NCBI GenBank assembly: GCA_963738575.1
Contig: CAVTWY010000004.1
Location: 1,326,072 to 1,390,071, forward strand
From: CAVTWY01 sp963738575
GTDB lineage: Bacteria > Pseudomonadota > Gammaproteobacteria > Burkholderiales > Burkholderiaceae_C
Reading direction: 5' to 3'
Length of the DNA stretch: 64,000 nucleotides
Both the position numbers and the translations under genes were made by a program. The notes beneath the pieces are model-generated. The model was not told the origin of the DNA, ran no database searches, and saw only the letters and a program-made list of their open reading frames with translations. This document shows positions 34,312 to 43,579 of this stretch, one piece after another (positions within the stretch are counted from its first letter, which is position 1; every line of letters starts with the position of its first letter).

Positions 34312-35537
34312 TCGCGGCGCTGCGTGAAGTGTGGGCCTCCAGGGTTGCCAACAAGGGCCAAGTGCCCGTGCGCGACTGGGTGCGCACTGCGCAGCCCAAA
34401 CGCGTCAGCGGCGTCGATGTGCCGCTGGTGTGGGTGACGGTCGTGCTGCTGCTGTTGGGCTTGGTGATGGTCTATTCGGCCTCGGTTGCGATGTCGGACA
34501 ACCCTCGCTTTGCACGCTATGGCCCGACCTATTTTGTAGTGCGTCACGCCATTTTGCTTGGTGCGGCCGTGATTGCAGCGATGGCAGCTTCCCAAGTGCC
34601 CATCTCTGTTTGGGAGCGCATGGCGCCGTGGTTGTTCGTGGCGTCGCTGCTGTTGTTGGTGCTCGTGTTGTTGCCCTTCGTCGGCAAGGTGGTCAACGGC
34701 GCCAGGCGTTGGATGCAACTGGGGGCCTTCACCGTGCAACCCAGTGAGATTGCCAAGCTGGCGATGGCCATGTACGCCGCCAGCTACATGGTTCGCAAGA
34801 TGGACGTCAAGGAAAACTTTGCCCGTGCGGTCACCCCCATGGCCATGGCGCTGGCGGTGATTGGGCTTTTGTTGCTGGCCGAACCCGACATGGGCGCGTT
34901 CATGGTGATTGCCGCGATCGCCTTGGGCATTTTGTTCTTGGGCGGCGTCAACGGCCGCATGTTCTTCTTGATCATGCTGGTGCTGCTGGGCGCGTTTGCC
35001 GCCATGATCATTTTCAGCCCATGGCGCGCAGCGCGCATCTTTGCCTACCTGGATCCATGGAACCCTGCGTACGCGCAAGGTCGCGCCTACCAGCTAACGC
35101 ACTCACTCATCGCCTTTGGTCGCGGCGGATTTTTTGGTCAAGGTCTGGGTTCAAGCGTCGAGAAACTGCACTACCTGCCCGAGGCGCACACCGACTTTTT
35201 GTTGGCGGTGATTGGTGAGGAGCTTGGCTTCATCGGTGTCACCGTGGTCATCTTTGCCTTCTTCTGGCTCACGCACCGCATCTTCCAAATTGGCCGTCAA
35301 GCGATTGCGTTGGACCGTGTCTTTGCGGGCTTGATGACCCAAGGCATCGGCATTTGGGTGGGTGGGCAATCGTTCATCAACATGGGCGTGAACCTGGGCG
35401 TGCTTCCCACCAAAGGGCTGACGCTGCCGTTGATGAGCTACGGCGGATCCGCGCTGGTGATGAATTTGGTGGCGCTGGCCATCGTGTTGCGTGTCGACGC
35501 CGAGAACCGAGCGCTGATGCGTGGAGGTCGCTCGTGA
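34308..35537 (+). CDS. ftsW: Peptidoglycan glycosyltransferase FtsW
   Basis: A 409-aa SEDS-family polymerase with about ten transmembrane helices that makes septal glycan strands from lipid II with FtsI. Recognisable segments are VMVYSASVAMSDNPRF near the first helix, WMQLGAFTVQPSEIAKLAM, a conserved LLAEPDMGAF block, HTDFLLAVIGEELGFIG, and PTKGLTLPLMSYGGSALV near the C-terminus. ATG 34308 overlaps the murD stop. The longer frame from 34209 lies inside murD and is rejected. Confidence 0.95.
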   Translation: MIAALREVWASRVANKGQVPVRDWVRTAQPKRVSGVDVPLVWVTVVLLLLGLVMVYSASVAMSDNPRFARYGPTYFVVRHAILLGAAVIAAMAASQVPISVWERMAPWLFVASLLLLVLVLLPFVGKVVNGARRWMQLGAFTVQPSEIAKLAMAMYAASYMVRKMDVKENFARAVTPMAMALAVIGLLLLAEPDMGAFMVIAAIALGILFLGGVNGRMFFLIMLVLLGAFAAMIIFSPWRAARIFAYLDPWNPAYAQGRAYQLTHSLIAFGRGGFFGQGLGSSVEKLHYLPEAHTDFLLAVIGEELGFIGVTVVIFAFFWLTHRIFQIGRQAIALDRVFAGLMTQGIGIWVGGQSFINMGVNLGVLPTKGLTLPLMSYGGSALVMNLVALAIVLRVDAENRALMRGGRS

Positions 35538-36625
35538 AGCACCTGGTCATCATGGCGGCAGGCACGGGAGGGCACATCATGCCGGGCCTGGCCGTGGCAC
35601 AAGAGATGCGATCGCGCGGCTGGAGCGTGAGTTGGCTGGGCACCACCACCGGCATGGAGAACCGACTGGTGCCACCCAGTGGCTTGCCCCTGGACACCAT
35701 CAACTTCAACGGCTTGCGCGGCAAAGGGCTGATGCATGCGTTGCAAGGCGCTGCACGCTTGGTGGGTGCTTTTTGGTCCTGTTTGAACATCCTGCGTGCC
35801 CGTGGTGCGCACGCCGTGCTGGGCATGGGGGGGTACGTTTGCTTCCCCGGCGGCGTGATGAGCAAGTTGCTGGGCAAGCCACTGATGTTGGTGAACGCCG
35901 ATGCATCGTTGCTGCTGTCCACCAAGGCCTTGATGCCCTTGGCGCGGTGCGTGGCGTTTGGCTTTGACGGTGCTGCAGCAACCACCAGCCGCAACGCGAT
36001 CGTCACGGGTAACCCCGTGCGCGCCGAGATTGAAAACCTGCCTGCGCCTGCCGCACGCTTCGCGAGCCGCCTGGGTGCTTTGCGCGTGTTGGTGGTGGGA
36101 GGCAGCCTGGGCGCTCAGGTGTTGAATCAAGTGGTGCCGCAGGCTGTGGCAGCCATGCCAGCCGCGCAGCGCCCACACGTGGTGCATCAGACGGGTGCCA
36201 CGCACCGCGATGCCGTGCGTGAAGCCTACCGCGCAGGGGGCTTGGAGCCGGTTGGGGGAACGATTGAGGTGCTGCCCTTCATTGAAGACATGGCCGCTCA
36301 GCTGCGTGATTGCGATGTGGTGGTGTGCCGCGCGGGTGCCATCACCGTGAGCGAGTTGTGTGCCGCCGGTGTGCCCAGCGTGTTGGTGCCCCTGCTGGTC
36401 AGCACCACATCGCACCAACGTGACAACGCCATGTTCATGTCACAGCATGGCGCTGCCTTGCACCTGCCGCAGGTTGACCTTACGGCCGACAAACTCGCTG
36501 GCATTCTGTTGAGTCTTGATCGCGCGTCGTTGCTGGCCATGGCAGAGCGCGCCCAGGCCCTGGCTCGACCCCGCGCTGCGGCCCGGGTGGCCGACGAGAT
36601 TGAACACATGGTGGGCAAAGCATGA
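35534..36625 (+). CDS. murG: UDP-GlcNAc:undecaprenyl-pyrophosphoryl-MurNAc-pentapeptide transferase
   Basis: A 363-aa GT-B glycosyltransferase that turns lipid I into lipid II on the inner face of the membrane. The N-terminal glycine-rich loop MAAGTGGHIMPGLAVA, GMGGYVCFPGG, VVGGSLGAQVLNQ and the C-terminal CRAGAITVSELCAAGVPSVL (donor-binding) are diagnostic. GTG 35534 overlaps the ftsW stop (GTGA), giving the correct N-terminus VKHLVIMAAGTGG. Confidence 0.96.
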   Translation: MKHLVIMAAGTGGHIMPGLAVAQEMRSRGWSVSWLGTTTGMENRLVPPSGLPLDTINFNGLRGKGLMHALQGAARLVGAFWSCLNILRARGAHAVLGMGGYVCFPGGVMSKLLGKPLMLVNADASLLLSTKALMPLARCVAFGFDGAAATTSRNAIVTGNPVRAEIENLPAPAARFASRLGALRVLVVGGSLGAQVLNQVVPQAVAAMPAAQRPHVVHQTGATHRDAVREAYRAGGLEPVGGTIEVLPFIEDMAAQLRDCDVVVCRAGAITVSELCAAGVPSVLVPLLVSTTSHQRDNAMFMSQHGAALHLPQVDLTADKLAGILLSLDRASLLAMAERAQALARPRAAARVADEIEHMVGKA

Positions 36626-38034
36626 AGCACGCCGTCAAGTCGATCCACTTTGTGGGCGTGGGCGGTGCCGGCATGAGTGGCATCGCAGAAATCTTGCACA
36701 ACCTGGGGTACCGGGTGTCAGGCTCCGACCAAGCCGCCAGTGCCACCACCCGTCGCCTGGCCCGATTGGGCGTCACAGTTCACCTGGGGCATGACGCAGC
36801 CCATGTTGCAGGCGCTGAAGCGGTGGTGACGTCCACCGCCGTGAAGGGCGACAACCCAGAAGTGATCGCAGCCCGCGCCAAGCGCATCCCCGTGGTGCCG
36901 CGAGCTGTGATGCTGGCCGAGCTGATGCGCTTGAAGCGTGGCATTGCCATTGCGGGCACGCATGGCAAGACCACCACCACCTCGTTGGTGACGAGTGTGT
37001 TGGCCGAGGCTGGCGTGGACCCAACGTTCGTGATTGGCGGTAAATTGCAAAGTGCCGATGCCAACTCGCGTTTGGGTGCGGGCGATTACATCGTTGTCGA
37101 GGCCGACGAAAGCGACGCCTCCTTTTTGAATCTGAATGCCGTGCTCTCGGTGGTGACCAACATCGACGCCGACCACATGGAAACCTACGGCCACGACTTT
37201 GCCAAGCTCAAGCAGGCGTTCATTGACTTCTTGCACCGCATGCCGTTTTACGGCGCAGCGATCGTCTGCGGTGATGACGCGGGTGTGCGTTCGATCTTGC
37301 CCATGATTTCGCGCCCCGTCATTCGCTACGGCTTGGGTGCCGACAACCAAGTGCGCGCCGTTGACGTGCAAGCCTTGCCTGGGGGGCGCATGACGTTTGT
37401 GGTGCAACGCCGCAACGGCATGGACATGCCCGACCTGCCCATTTCACTGAACTTGCCGGGTGAACACAACGTCTTGAACGCGCTGGCTGCCATCGCGGTG
37501 GCCACCGAACTGGAGCTTGACGACGCGCCCATCGTTGCGGCACTTGACAAGTTTGGTGGCGTCGGCCGTCGTTTTGAGAGTTATGGTGATCTGCCAGCGA
37601 GTGGCGGTGGTGTGTTCACGCTGATTGATGACTATGGACACCACCCGGTCGAAATGGCGGCAGTGCTGTCTGCGGCCCGAGGAGCCTTCCCGGGGCGTCG
37701 CTTGGTGCTGGCGTTTCAACCGCATCGCTACACGCGCACGCGCGACTGCTTTGAGGATTTTGTCAAAGTCATGGGTGGTGCCGACGCCGTGTTGTTGACC
37801 GAGGTGTACGCGGCGGGCGAGCAACCCATCGTCGCAGCCGATGGCCGCTCGCTTGCGCGTGCCATCCGCGTGGCGGGTCACACCGACCCCGTGTTTGTCG
37901 ACGATGTGGCCGACCTGCCCATGGCCGTCATTCACCACGCCAAAGACCAAGATGTGGTGATCTCGATGGGTGCCGGCTCCATTGGGGGTGTGCCGGCCAA
38001 GGTGGTGGATCACTTGAAGGGACTCGCAGCATGA
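36622..38034 (+). CDS. murC: UDP-N-acetylmuramate-L-alanine ligase
   Basis: A 470-aa Mur ligase that adds the first amino acid, L-alanine, to UDP-MurNAc. It starts with the nucleotide motif FVGVGGAGMSGIAEIL and has P-loop IAGTHGKTTTTSLV, EADESDASFL, NIDADHMETYG and DDYGHHPVEMAAVL. FQPHRYTRTRD follows, a strongly conserved MurC block. ATGA overlaps join it to murG upstream and ddl downstream. Confidence 0.96.
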   Translation: MKHAVKSIHFVGVGGAGMSGIAEILHNLGYRVSGSDQAASATTRRLARLGVTVHLGHDAAHVAGAEAVVTSTAVKGDNPEVIAARAKRIPVVPRAVMLAELMRLKRGIAIAGTHGKTTTTSLVTSVLAEAGVDPTFVIGGKLQSADANSRLGAGDYIVVEADESDASFLNLNAVLSVVTNIDADHMETYGHDFAKLKQAFIDFLHRMPFYGAAIVCGDDAGVRSILPMISRPVIRYGLGADNQVRAVDVQALPGGRMTFVVQRRNGMDMPDLPISLNLPGEHNVLNALAAIAVATELELDDAPIVAALDKFGGVGRRFESYGDLPASGGGVFTLIDDYGHHPVEMAAVLSAARGAFPGRRLVLAFQPHRYTRTRDCFEDFVKVMGGADAVLLTEVYAAGEQPIVAADGRSLARAIRVAGHTDPVFVDDVADLPMAVIHHAKDQDVVISMGAGSIGGVPAKVVDHLKGLAA

Positions 38035-39020
38035 CCATGCCCGCCGTTCCCGTCGACGTCAGAGCCCTGGGCAAAGTGGCCGTGCTGATGGGTGGCACGT
38101 CGGCCGAGCGCGAGATATCGCTTTTGTCGGGCCAAGGTGTTTTGGCGGCCCTGCGCAGCCGGGGTGTTGATGCCCACGCCTTTGACCCAGCGCTGCGGCC
38201 CCTGCACGAACTCAAGCAGGACGGTTTTGTGCGTAGTTTCATCACCCTCCACGGCCGTGGTGGCGAGGATGGCACGTTGCAAGGCTCGCTTGAATGGCTG
38301 GGCGTGCCTTACACCGGTTCGGGCGTGATGGCCAGCGCCGTGGCGATGGACAAGGTGATGACCAAGCGTGTGTGGATGGCAGACGGCCTGCCAACCCCAC
38401 CGTATGTTCGTTTGGCCCCCGACGAGCGCCAGCGGGACCGCGTGATGGCGATTCCCGACACCTTGGGATTGCCTTTGATCGTCAAACCGCCGCGCGAGGG
38501 CTCATCGATTGGCGTGAGCAAAGTGGCGGGCTATTCGCAAATGCAAAGTGCCGTGGATTTGGCATGTCAATACGACGCTGACGTGTTGTGCGAGGCATTC
38601 ATCGAAGGCGAGGAAGTAACGTGCCCCATCCTGGGTGAGGGTGGCCATGCACGCGCGCTGCCCGTCATCAAAATCGTGGCGCCCGAGGGTGCCTACGACT
38701 ACCAAAACAAATACTTCACTGATGTTGTGCGTTATCAGGTTCCTTGTGGTTTGCCCGACTCCGAGGAGGCCAACTTGCGCGCCTTGGCGGTTGCAGCCTA
38801 CCGATCACTGGGGTGCCGAGGCTGGGGCCGTGCCGATTTCATGATTCGTGCCAGTGATCGCAAAGCGTTTTTGCTTGAGATGAACACATCGCCTGGCATG
38901 ACGGGGCACTCCTTGGTGCCCATGTCGGCCAAGTCGATGGGCATGAGCTACGAAGACCTCTGCCTGCACATTTTGTCCACGGCTGCGCTCGACAGCGTGC
39001 CTTTCAAGGGGGTGCGCTGA
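38031..39020 (+). CDS. ddlB: D-alanine-D-alanine ligase
   Basis: A 329-aa ATP-grasp enzyme that makes the D-Ala-D-Ala used by MurF. Diagnostic segments are VLMGGTSAEREISLLSG near the N-terminus, LHGRGGEDGTLQG, GSGVMASAVAMDKVMTK, IVKPPREGSSIGVSKV and FLLEMNTSPGMTGHSLVP. It lies in the dcw cluster, as DdlB does in E. coli, with its ATG overlapping the murC stop and ftsQ 1 nt downstream. Confidence 0.95.
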   Translation: MTMPAVPVDVRALGKVAVLMGGTSAEREISLLSGQGVLAALRSRGVDAHAFDPALRPLHELKQDGFVRSFITLHGRGGEDGTLQGSLEWLGVPYTGSGVMASAVAMDKVMTKRVWMADGLPTPPYVRLAPDERQRDRVMAIPDTLGLPLIVKPPREGSSIGVSKVAGYSQMQSAVDLACQYDADVLCEAFIEGEEVTCPILGEGGHARALPVIKIVAPEGAYDYQNKYFTDVVRYQVPCGLPDSEEANLRALAVAAYRSLGCRGWGRADFMIRASDRKAFLLEMNTSPGMTGHSLVPMSAKSMGMSYEDLCLHILSTAALDSVPFKGVR

Positions 39021-39021
39021 G

Positions 39022-39868
39022 ATGGCCCGCGTGGACGTTCGTGCCAAGCCCAAAAAGCGTGCCGACAACGTCGCACTGCCGGGGGACGTGCACGTGCTGA
39101 ACTTGTTGGCCAGCGTGTTGGTTCTGGTCACGTTGGGCTTCCTGGCCTCCAGTGCGTGGGGTGTCATGAAGACGTCACGCACGTTCGCCCTGCGATCGAT
39201 CGAAGTGGCCAACTCTTTGAACAAGACAAGCTTGTCGGCGCTGCGCGCAGTTGCAGCGCCACGCGTGGCAGGCAACTTCTTCACCGTTGACATGGTGCAA
39301 GCGCGGGCCGCCTTTGAGGCCGTGCCTTGGGTGCGACGGGCCAGCGTGCGTCGAATTTGGCCCAGCGGGCTTGAGGTCACGATTGAAGAGCACCGGGCCA
39401 CAGCCTTTTGGGACGGTGGCGATGGTGACGATCGACTGGTCAACGAATATGGCGAAGTTTTTGATGCCAACTTGGCCGAGGTTGAGGACGACAGTTTGCC
39501 CATGCTGGGAGGCCCCGAGGGGTCATCGCCCCAGGTGTTGGCTGCCCATCAACGCTTGCTGCCTGTGTTGTCTCCCATGAGCGCACAAATCGAAGTCGCT
39601 ACGCATCACGCGGCGTGGTTCGTGGCAGGCTGAACTGGACAACGGCGTCGTGTTGGAGTTGGGACGTGGCAATGCCACGGGTGACTTCCAAGACGTCGTC
39701 GAACGCACCGCTCGATTTGTGCGAACGCACGCTGAAGTTGTGGGTCGATTTGGCAATCCCAAGTTGCAACACGTTGACCTGCGGCATGGCAATGGTTATG
39801 CCTTGCAGCTTGAAGGTATTGAGCTCAGTGTGCCGAGCAAGCCGCAACAACCCCTCAAGAAAAGATAA
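39022..39868 (+). CDS. ftsQ: Cell division protein FtsQ, frame broken by a 1-nt insertion
   Basis: The restored product is about 281 aa. FtsQ has a cytoplasmic tail, one transmembrane helix (LNLLASVLVLVTLGFLA, near residues 26-42), a POTRA domain (FALRSIEVAN to PWVRRASVRRIWPSGLEVTIEEH) and a beta domain. The first frame runs to a stop at about 39633. The correct C-terminus lies in another frame: LRITRRGSWQAELDNGVVLELG onward (two overlapping family motifs), ending in PLKKR at 39868. One surplus base between about 39586 and 39596 (AAATCGAAG) explains it. FtsQ is essential, so sequence error is likely. Confidence 0.92.
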
Positions 39869-39885
39869 CAATCAGGACACACGCG

Positions 39886-41109
39886 ATGGCCAAAGAATAC
39901 AAAGATCTGGTGGTGGGGCTCGACATCGGCACGGCCAAAGTCATGGTTGTGGTGTCCGAGGTATTGCCCGATGGGAGCCTGCGGGTCGCTGGGATGGGCA
40001 CGGCGCCTTCACACGGGCTTAAGCGCGGCGTGGTGGTCAACATCGACGCCACCGTGCAGTCGATTCAAGCGGCTTTGAAAGAAGCTGAAATGATGGCCGA
40101 CTGCAAGATCACGCGCGTTTACACAGGCATCACCGGCAGCCACGTTTGTGGCCAGAACTCCACCGGCATGGTCATCGTTCGCGACAAAGAAGTGACGCCC
40201 GTTGATGTGTCGCGCGTGGTTGAAACCGCCAAGGCCATCAACATTCCCAACGACCAGCGCTTGTTGTTGGTGGAGCCGCAAGAGTTTGTCATTGACGGCC
40301 AAGAAGTCAAAGAGCCGATCGGCATGAGCGGGGGTCGCCTCGAAGTCAAAGTGCACATCGTCACGGGCGCGCAAAGCGCAGCCGAGAACATCGTCAAGTG
40401 TGTGAGGCGATGCGGGCTGGAGGTTGAGCAATTGGTATTGAACCCCAGTGCGTCCAGCCACGCGGTGCTGACCGCCGACGAAAAAGACTTGGGTGTGGTG
40501 TTGGTCGACATCGGGGCAGGCACCACGGACGTGCAGATCTACACCGATGGGTCGGTGCGCCACACGGCGGTCATCCCCATCGCGGGGGATTTGATCACCA
40601 GCGACATTGCGATGGCACTTCGCACGCCCACCAAAGACGCCGAAGAGATCAAGGTCGCCTATGGCATGGCCAAACAACTGTTGGTGGACCCCAATGAGCA
40701 GGTCGAGGTGCCTGGTCTGGGTGACCGCGGTCCCCGCATGCTGAGCCGACAAGCGCTGGCCGGTGTGATCGAGCCTCGGGTTGAAGAGATCTTTTCACTC
40801 GTGCAGCAGGTGATGCGCGAAAGTGGCTACGAAGAACTTTTGTCCAGTGGCGTGGTGCTGGCGGGCGGCGCAGCGTCCATGCCTGGCATGGTCGAGCTGG
40901 GCGAGGAGATTTTCATGAAAGCGGTGCGACGCGGGGTTCCCAACTACAACGGCGCATTGGCCGACATGTTGGTCAACCCGCGTGCCGCCACCGTGATGGG
41001 GCTGCTGCATGAGGCGCGCATGGCCAGAGCGCGCGGCAGCAAGGCGGCGGCTCAAAGTGGTGCGGCGGCCAGTTGGTTGGGCCGCGCGAAGGATTGGTTT
41101 CTTGGGTAG
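39886..41109 (+). CDS. ftsA: Cell division protein FtsA
   Basis: A 407-aa actin-like ATPase that tethers FtsZ to the membrane. It opens with LVVGLDIGTAKVMVVVSE (phosphate 1), has VVLVDIGAGTTDVQIYTDGSV (phosphate 2, given here as its family core DIGAGTTD) and VLAGGAASMPGMVELGEE (adenosine motif). The C-terminus ends in a short amphipathic stretch, WLGRAKDWFLG, for membrane binding. It follows ftsQ by 17 nt and is 140 nt before ftsZ. Confidence 0.96.
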   Translation: MAKEYKDLVVGLDIGTAKVMVVVSEVLPDGSLRVAGMGTAPSHGLKRGVVVNIDATVQSIQAALKEAEMMADCKITRVYTGITGSHVCGQNSTGMVIVRDKEVTPVDVSRVVETAKAINIPNDQRLLLVEPQEFVIDGQEVKEPIGMSGGRLEVKVHIVTGAQSAAENIVKCVRRCGLEVEQLVLNPSASSHAVLTADEKDLGVVLVDIGAGTTDVQIYTDGSVRHTAVIPIAGDLITSDIAMALRTPTKDAEEIKVAYGMAKQLLVDPNEQVEVPGLGDRGPRMLSRQALAGVIEPRVEEIFSLVQQVMRESGYEELLSSGVVLAGGAASMPGMVELGEEIFMKAVRRGVPNYNGALADMLVNPRAATVMGLLHEARMARARGSKAAAQSGAAASWLGRAKDWFLG

Positions 41110-41144
41110 CTCCGAGCGTGCAAATGAGCGGAGTTTTGGTTTTT
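41110..41144 (+). terminator. Possible attenuator hairpin between ftsA and ftsZ
   Basis: CTCCG (41110-41114) pairs with CGGAG (41129-41133), followed by TTTTGGTTTTT at 41134-41144. The stem is short and the loop is 14 nt, so it is at most a weak terminator. It starts at the ftsA stop codon's edge and could tune ftsZ read-through. Confidence 0.35.
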
Positions 41145-41249
41145 GAGTGAAGGAAGAAGCCCAATCACGAGGCTTCGAAAGCGTGGGTTTGTTGAAAAAC
41201 AAATCGTTTATTTTTGGACGGCAACTGTATTTTGACTAGGAGAATTCAC

Positions 41250-42460
41250 ATGGCGATCGAAATGGTTGAAGACTTTGGACTGGGACCCACATCAAAGTGA
41301 TCGGCGTGGGCGGTGGCGGCGGCAACGCGGTCGAGCACATGATCGCGAGAAACGTGCAAGGCGTGGAGTTCGTCTGCGCCAACACCGACGCACAAGCGTT
41401 GGGCCGCAGCAGCGCGCACACCACGATCCAGCTGGGTGATAGCGGTTTGGGCGCTGGCGCTGATCCGCAAAAAGGCAAGTTGGCCGCTGAAGAGGCCGCC
41501 GAGCGCATCCGCGAATCCATCCAGGGCGCGAACATGCTCTTCATCACCGCCGGCATGGGCGGTGGCACGGGCACGGGCGCAGCGCCTGTGATCGCACGCG
41601 TGGCCAAGGAAATGGGCATTCTCACCGTCGGTGTGGTGACCAAACCGTTTGAGTTCGAAGGCAACCGACGCATCAAGTCGGCTGACTCGGGCGTGGCCGA
41701 GCTGGAAGCCAACGTGGATTCACTGATCGTGATCCTCAACGACAAGCTGCTCGAAGTGTTGGGTGATGACGTCACACAAGAAGAAGCGTTTGGTCACGCC
41801 AATGACGTGCTGCGCAACGCCGTGGGCGGCATCAGCGACATCATCCACATCCCGGGCTTGGTGAACGTTGACTTTGAAGACGTCAAGACCGTGATGAGCG
41901 AGCCTGGCAAAGCCATGATGGGTACCGCCAGTGCGGGTGGCCCTGACCGCGCCAACAAGGCAGCCGAAGCGGCGGTGGCATGCCCACTGCTCGAAGGCAT
42001 TGATTTGTCGGGCGCACGGGGCGTCTTGGTGTTGATCGCGGCCAGCCGTGCCAATTTCAAACTGAGCGAAAGCCGAAATGCCATGAACTGCATTCGACGC
42101 TACGCAGCCGACGATGCGCATGTGATCTACGGCACCGCTTACGACGAAACGCTGGGTGACCAGTTGCGCGTCACGGTGATTGCCACGGGTTTGTCGCCTG
42201 TTCGCCGCGCCCAACAACAACCGACGATGACGGTGGTTCAGGGTTTGCGCACGGGCACCGACAATCAGGTCGTGAGTGCAGTGTCCCACACTGGTATTGA
42301 CCCCAACGGCTCGCGCATGCCCACGGACTACAGCCCCCTCAGCACGCCCAGCGTGTGGCGCACAGGCCGTGACCCGGCTGCCGTCAAGGTGGATGCTTTG
42401 GCCCGCAAAGGCATGGACGAGTTTGAGATTCCAGCCTTCCTGCGCAAGCAAGCTGACTGA
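41250..42460 (+). CDS. ftsZ: Cell division GTPase FtsZ, frame broken by a 1-nt deletion near the start
   Basis: The restored product is about 403 aa. ATG 41250 follows a good AGGAGA and starts MAIEMVEDFGLG, the usual beta-proteobacterial N-terminus, but the frame then stops at 41298. Adding one base in GGGACCC (41282-41288) gives THIKVIGVGGGGGNAVEHMI. The rest is normal: GTP-binding GGGTGTGAAPVIA (tubulin signature), NVDFEDVKTVM and the C-terminal tail DEFEIPAFLRKQ, which binds FtsA. A GTG at 41297 could restart translation, but that product would lack the N-terminal strand. FtsZ forms the division ring. Sequence error is likely. Confidence 0.94.
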
Positions 42461-42468
42461 GGCCCATG

Positions 42469-42498
42469 CCACGGTTTGGCCGCAAGGCCTGTCCGTGG
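42469..42498 (+). terminator. Hairpin with GCAA tetraloop after ftsZ
   Basis: CCACGG (42469-42474), TTT, GGCC, loop GCAA, GGCC, TGT, CCGTGG (42493-42498) form a two-part stem with a symmetric 3x3 internal loop and a GNRA tetraloop. It begins 8 nt after the ftsZ stop. No T-run follows, so it may be an RNA-stabilising or Rho-related structure rather than an intrinsic terminator. Confidence 0.45.
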
Positions 42499-42550
42499 TT
42501 GAAGGCCAGTATTGACAATTGTCTCTGGAATCGCCGTTCCAAAGCGCTGC

Positions 42551-42590
42551 GCAACCGCCGCCCATGCCATCAGGGGTATGGCAGCGGTTG
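42551..42590 (+). promoter_or_regulatory. Long hairpin in the lpxC leader region
   Basis: GCAACCGC (42551-42558) and TGCCAT (42565-42570) pair with ATGGCA (42578-42583) and GCGGTTG (42584-42590), leaving a 6-nt bulge and a 7-nt loop. It ends 40 nt before the lpxC start and has no T-run. It may influence lpxC expression or separate it from ftsZ. Confidence 0.4.
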
Positions 42591-42630
42591 TGCAGCGTGT
42601 GCGGCTGCGTGTCCGTAGAATGAAGCGGTC

Positions 42631-43567
42631 ATGATTGCTCAACGAACACTCAAGTCCATCACGCGCGCCGTCGGCGTCGGGGTGCACAGCGGTCAAAAGG
42701 TCGAGCTGACGCTGCGGCCAGCGCCACCGGATACCGGGGTGGTATTTCGGCGCATCGATTTGCCAGAACCCGTTGAGATACCTGTGAATCCAACAGCCGT
42801 GTCGGATACGCGCATGGCCAGCACCATCAGCCCGCGCGGAGACCCGGGTGCGCCCAGGGTGCAAACCATTGAACATTTGATGTCGGCTTGTGCCGGTTTG
42901 GGTCTGGACAACCTCATCATCGACATCACCGGTGAAGAAGTCCCCATCTTGGACGGCTCAGCAGCCAGCTTTGTGTTTTTGTTGCAGAGTGCTGGCATCG
43001 AGCTGCAGAAAGCGCCCAAGCGGTTTTTGCGCGTGCTCAAAACCATCGAGATTCGAGAAGGCGAGGGTGACAACCTCAAGTGGGCTCGCTTCGACCCTCA
43101 CGACGGTTACTTGCTCACTTTTCAGATTGAGTTCAACCACCCGGCACTCAATGCCACAGGGCAGCGCGTGACTTTCGACATGGGTTCGGGTCACTACAAG
43201 CGCGACATTGCCCGCGCCCGCACGTTTGGCTTCACCAAAGACGTCGAGATGATGCGTGCCCGTGGTCTCGGCTTGGGCGGCAGCATGGACAACGTCATTG
43301 TCGTTGACGACTACCGTGTCCTCAACAGCGACGGCTTGCGCTATGACGACGAGTTTGTCAAACACAAGATCTTGGATGCGATCGGTGATTTGCACATCGC
43401 CGGACACCCGCTGATGGCTGCCTACAGCGCCTTTCGATCAGGCCACGCGCTCAACAACCGCCTGTTGCGTGCACTCTTTGCAGACGCCAGTGCGTTACCA
43501 AATCGTGACTTTTGAAGACGACAAAAAAGCCCCCCAAGGTTTTGCCGCATTGGCGCCAGCCTGGTAA
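42631..43567 (+). CDS. lpxC: UDP-3-O-acyl-N-acetylglucosamine deacetylase LpxC, 3' end shifted by a 1-nt insertion
   Basis: The restored product is about 311 aa. LpxC performs the committed step of lipid A synthesis using Zn2+. Visible blocks are QRTLKSITRAVGVGVHSGQ, TIEHLMSACAGLGLDN (zinc His), DGSAASFVFLLQSAGI, GLGLGGSMDNVIVVDD and FVKHKILDAIGDLHIAGHP (zinc His and Asp). The open frame stops early at 43515. Removing one T in GCGTTACC (43492-43499) restores the expected tail YQIVTFEDDKKAPQGF through LAPAW, ending at 43567. Confidence 0.93.
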
Positions 43568-43579
43568 CCCACCCACCCC

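Noticed and set aside
42512..42540. TTGACA before lpxC as a promoter -35 box
   Set aside because: No acceptable -10 hexamer lies 16-18 nt downstream.
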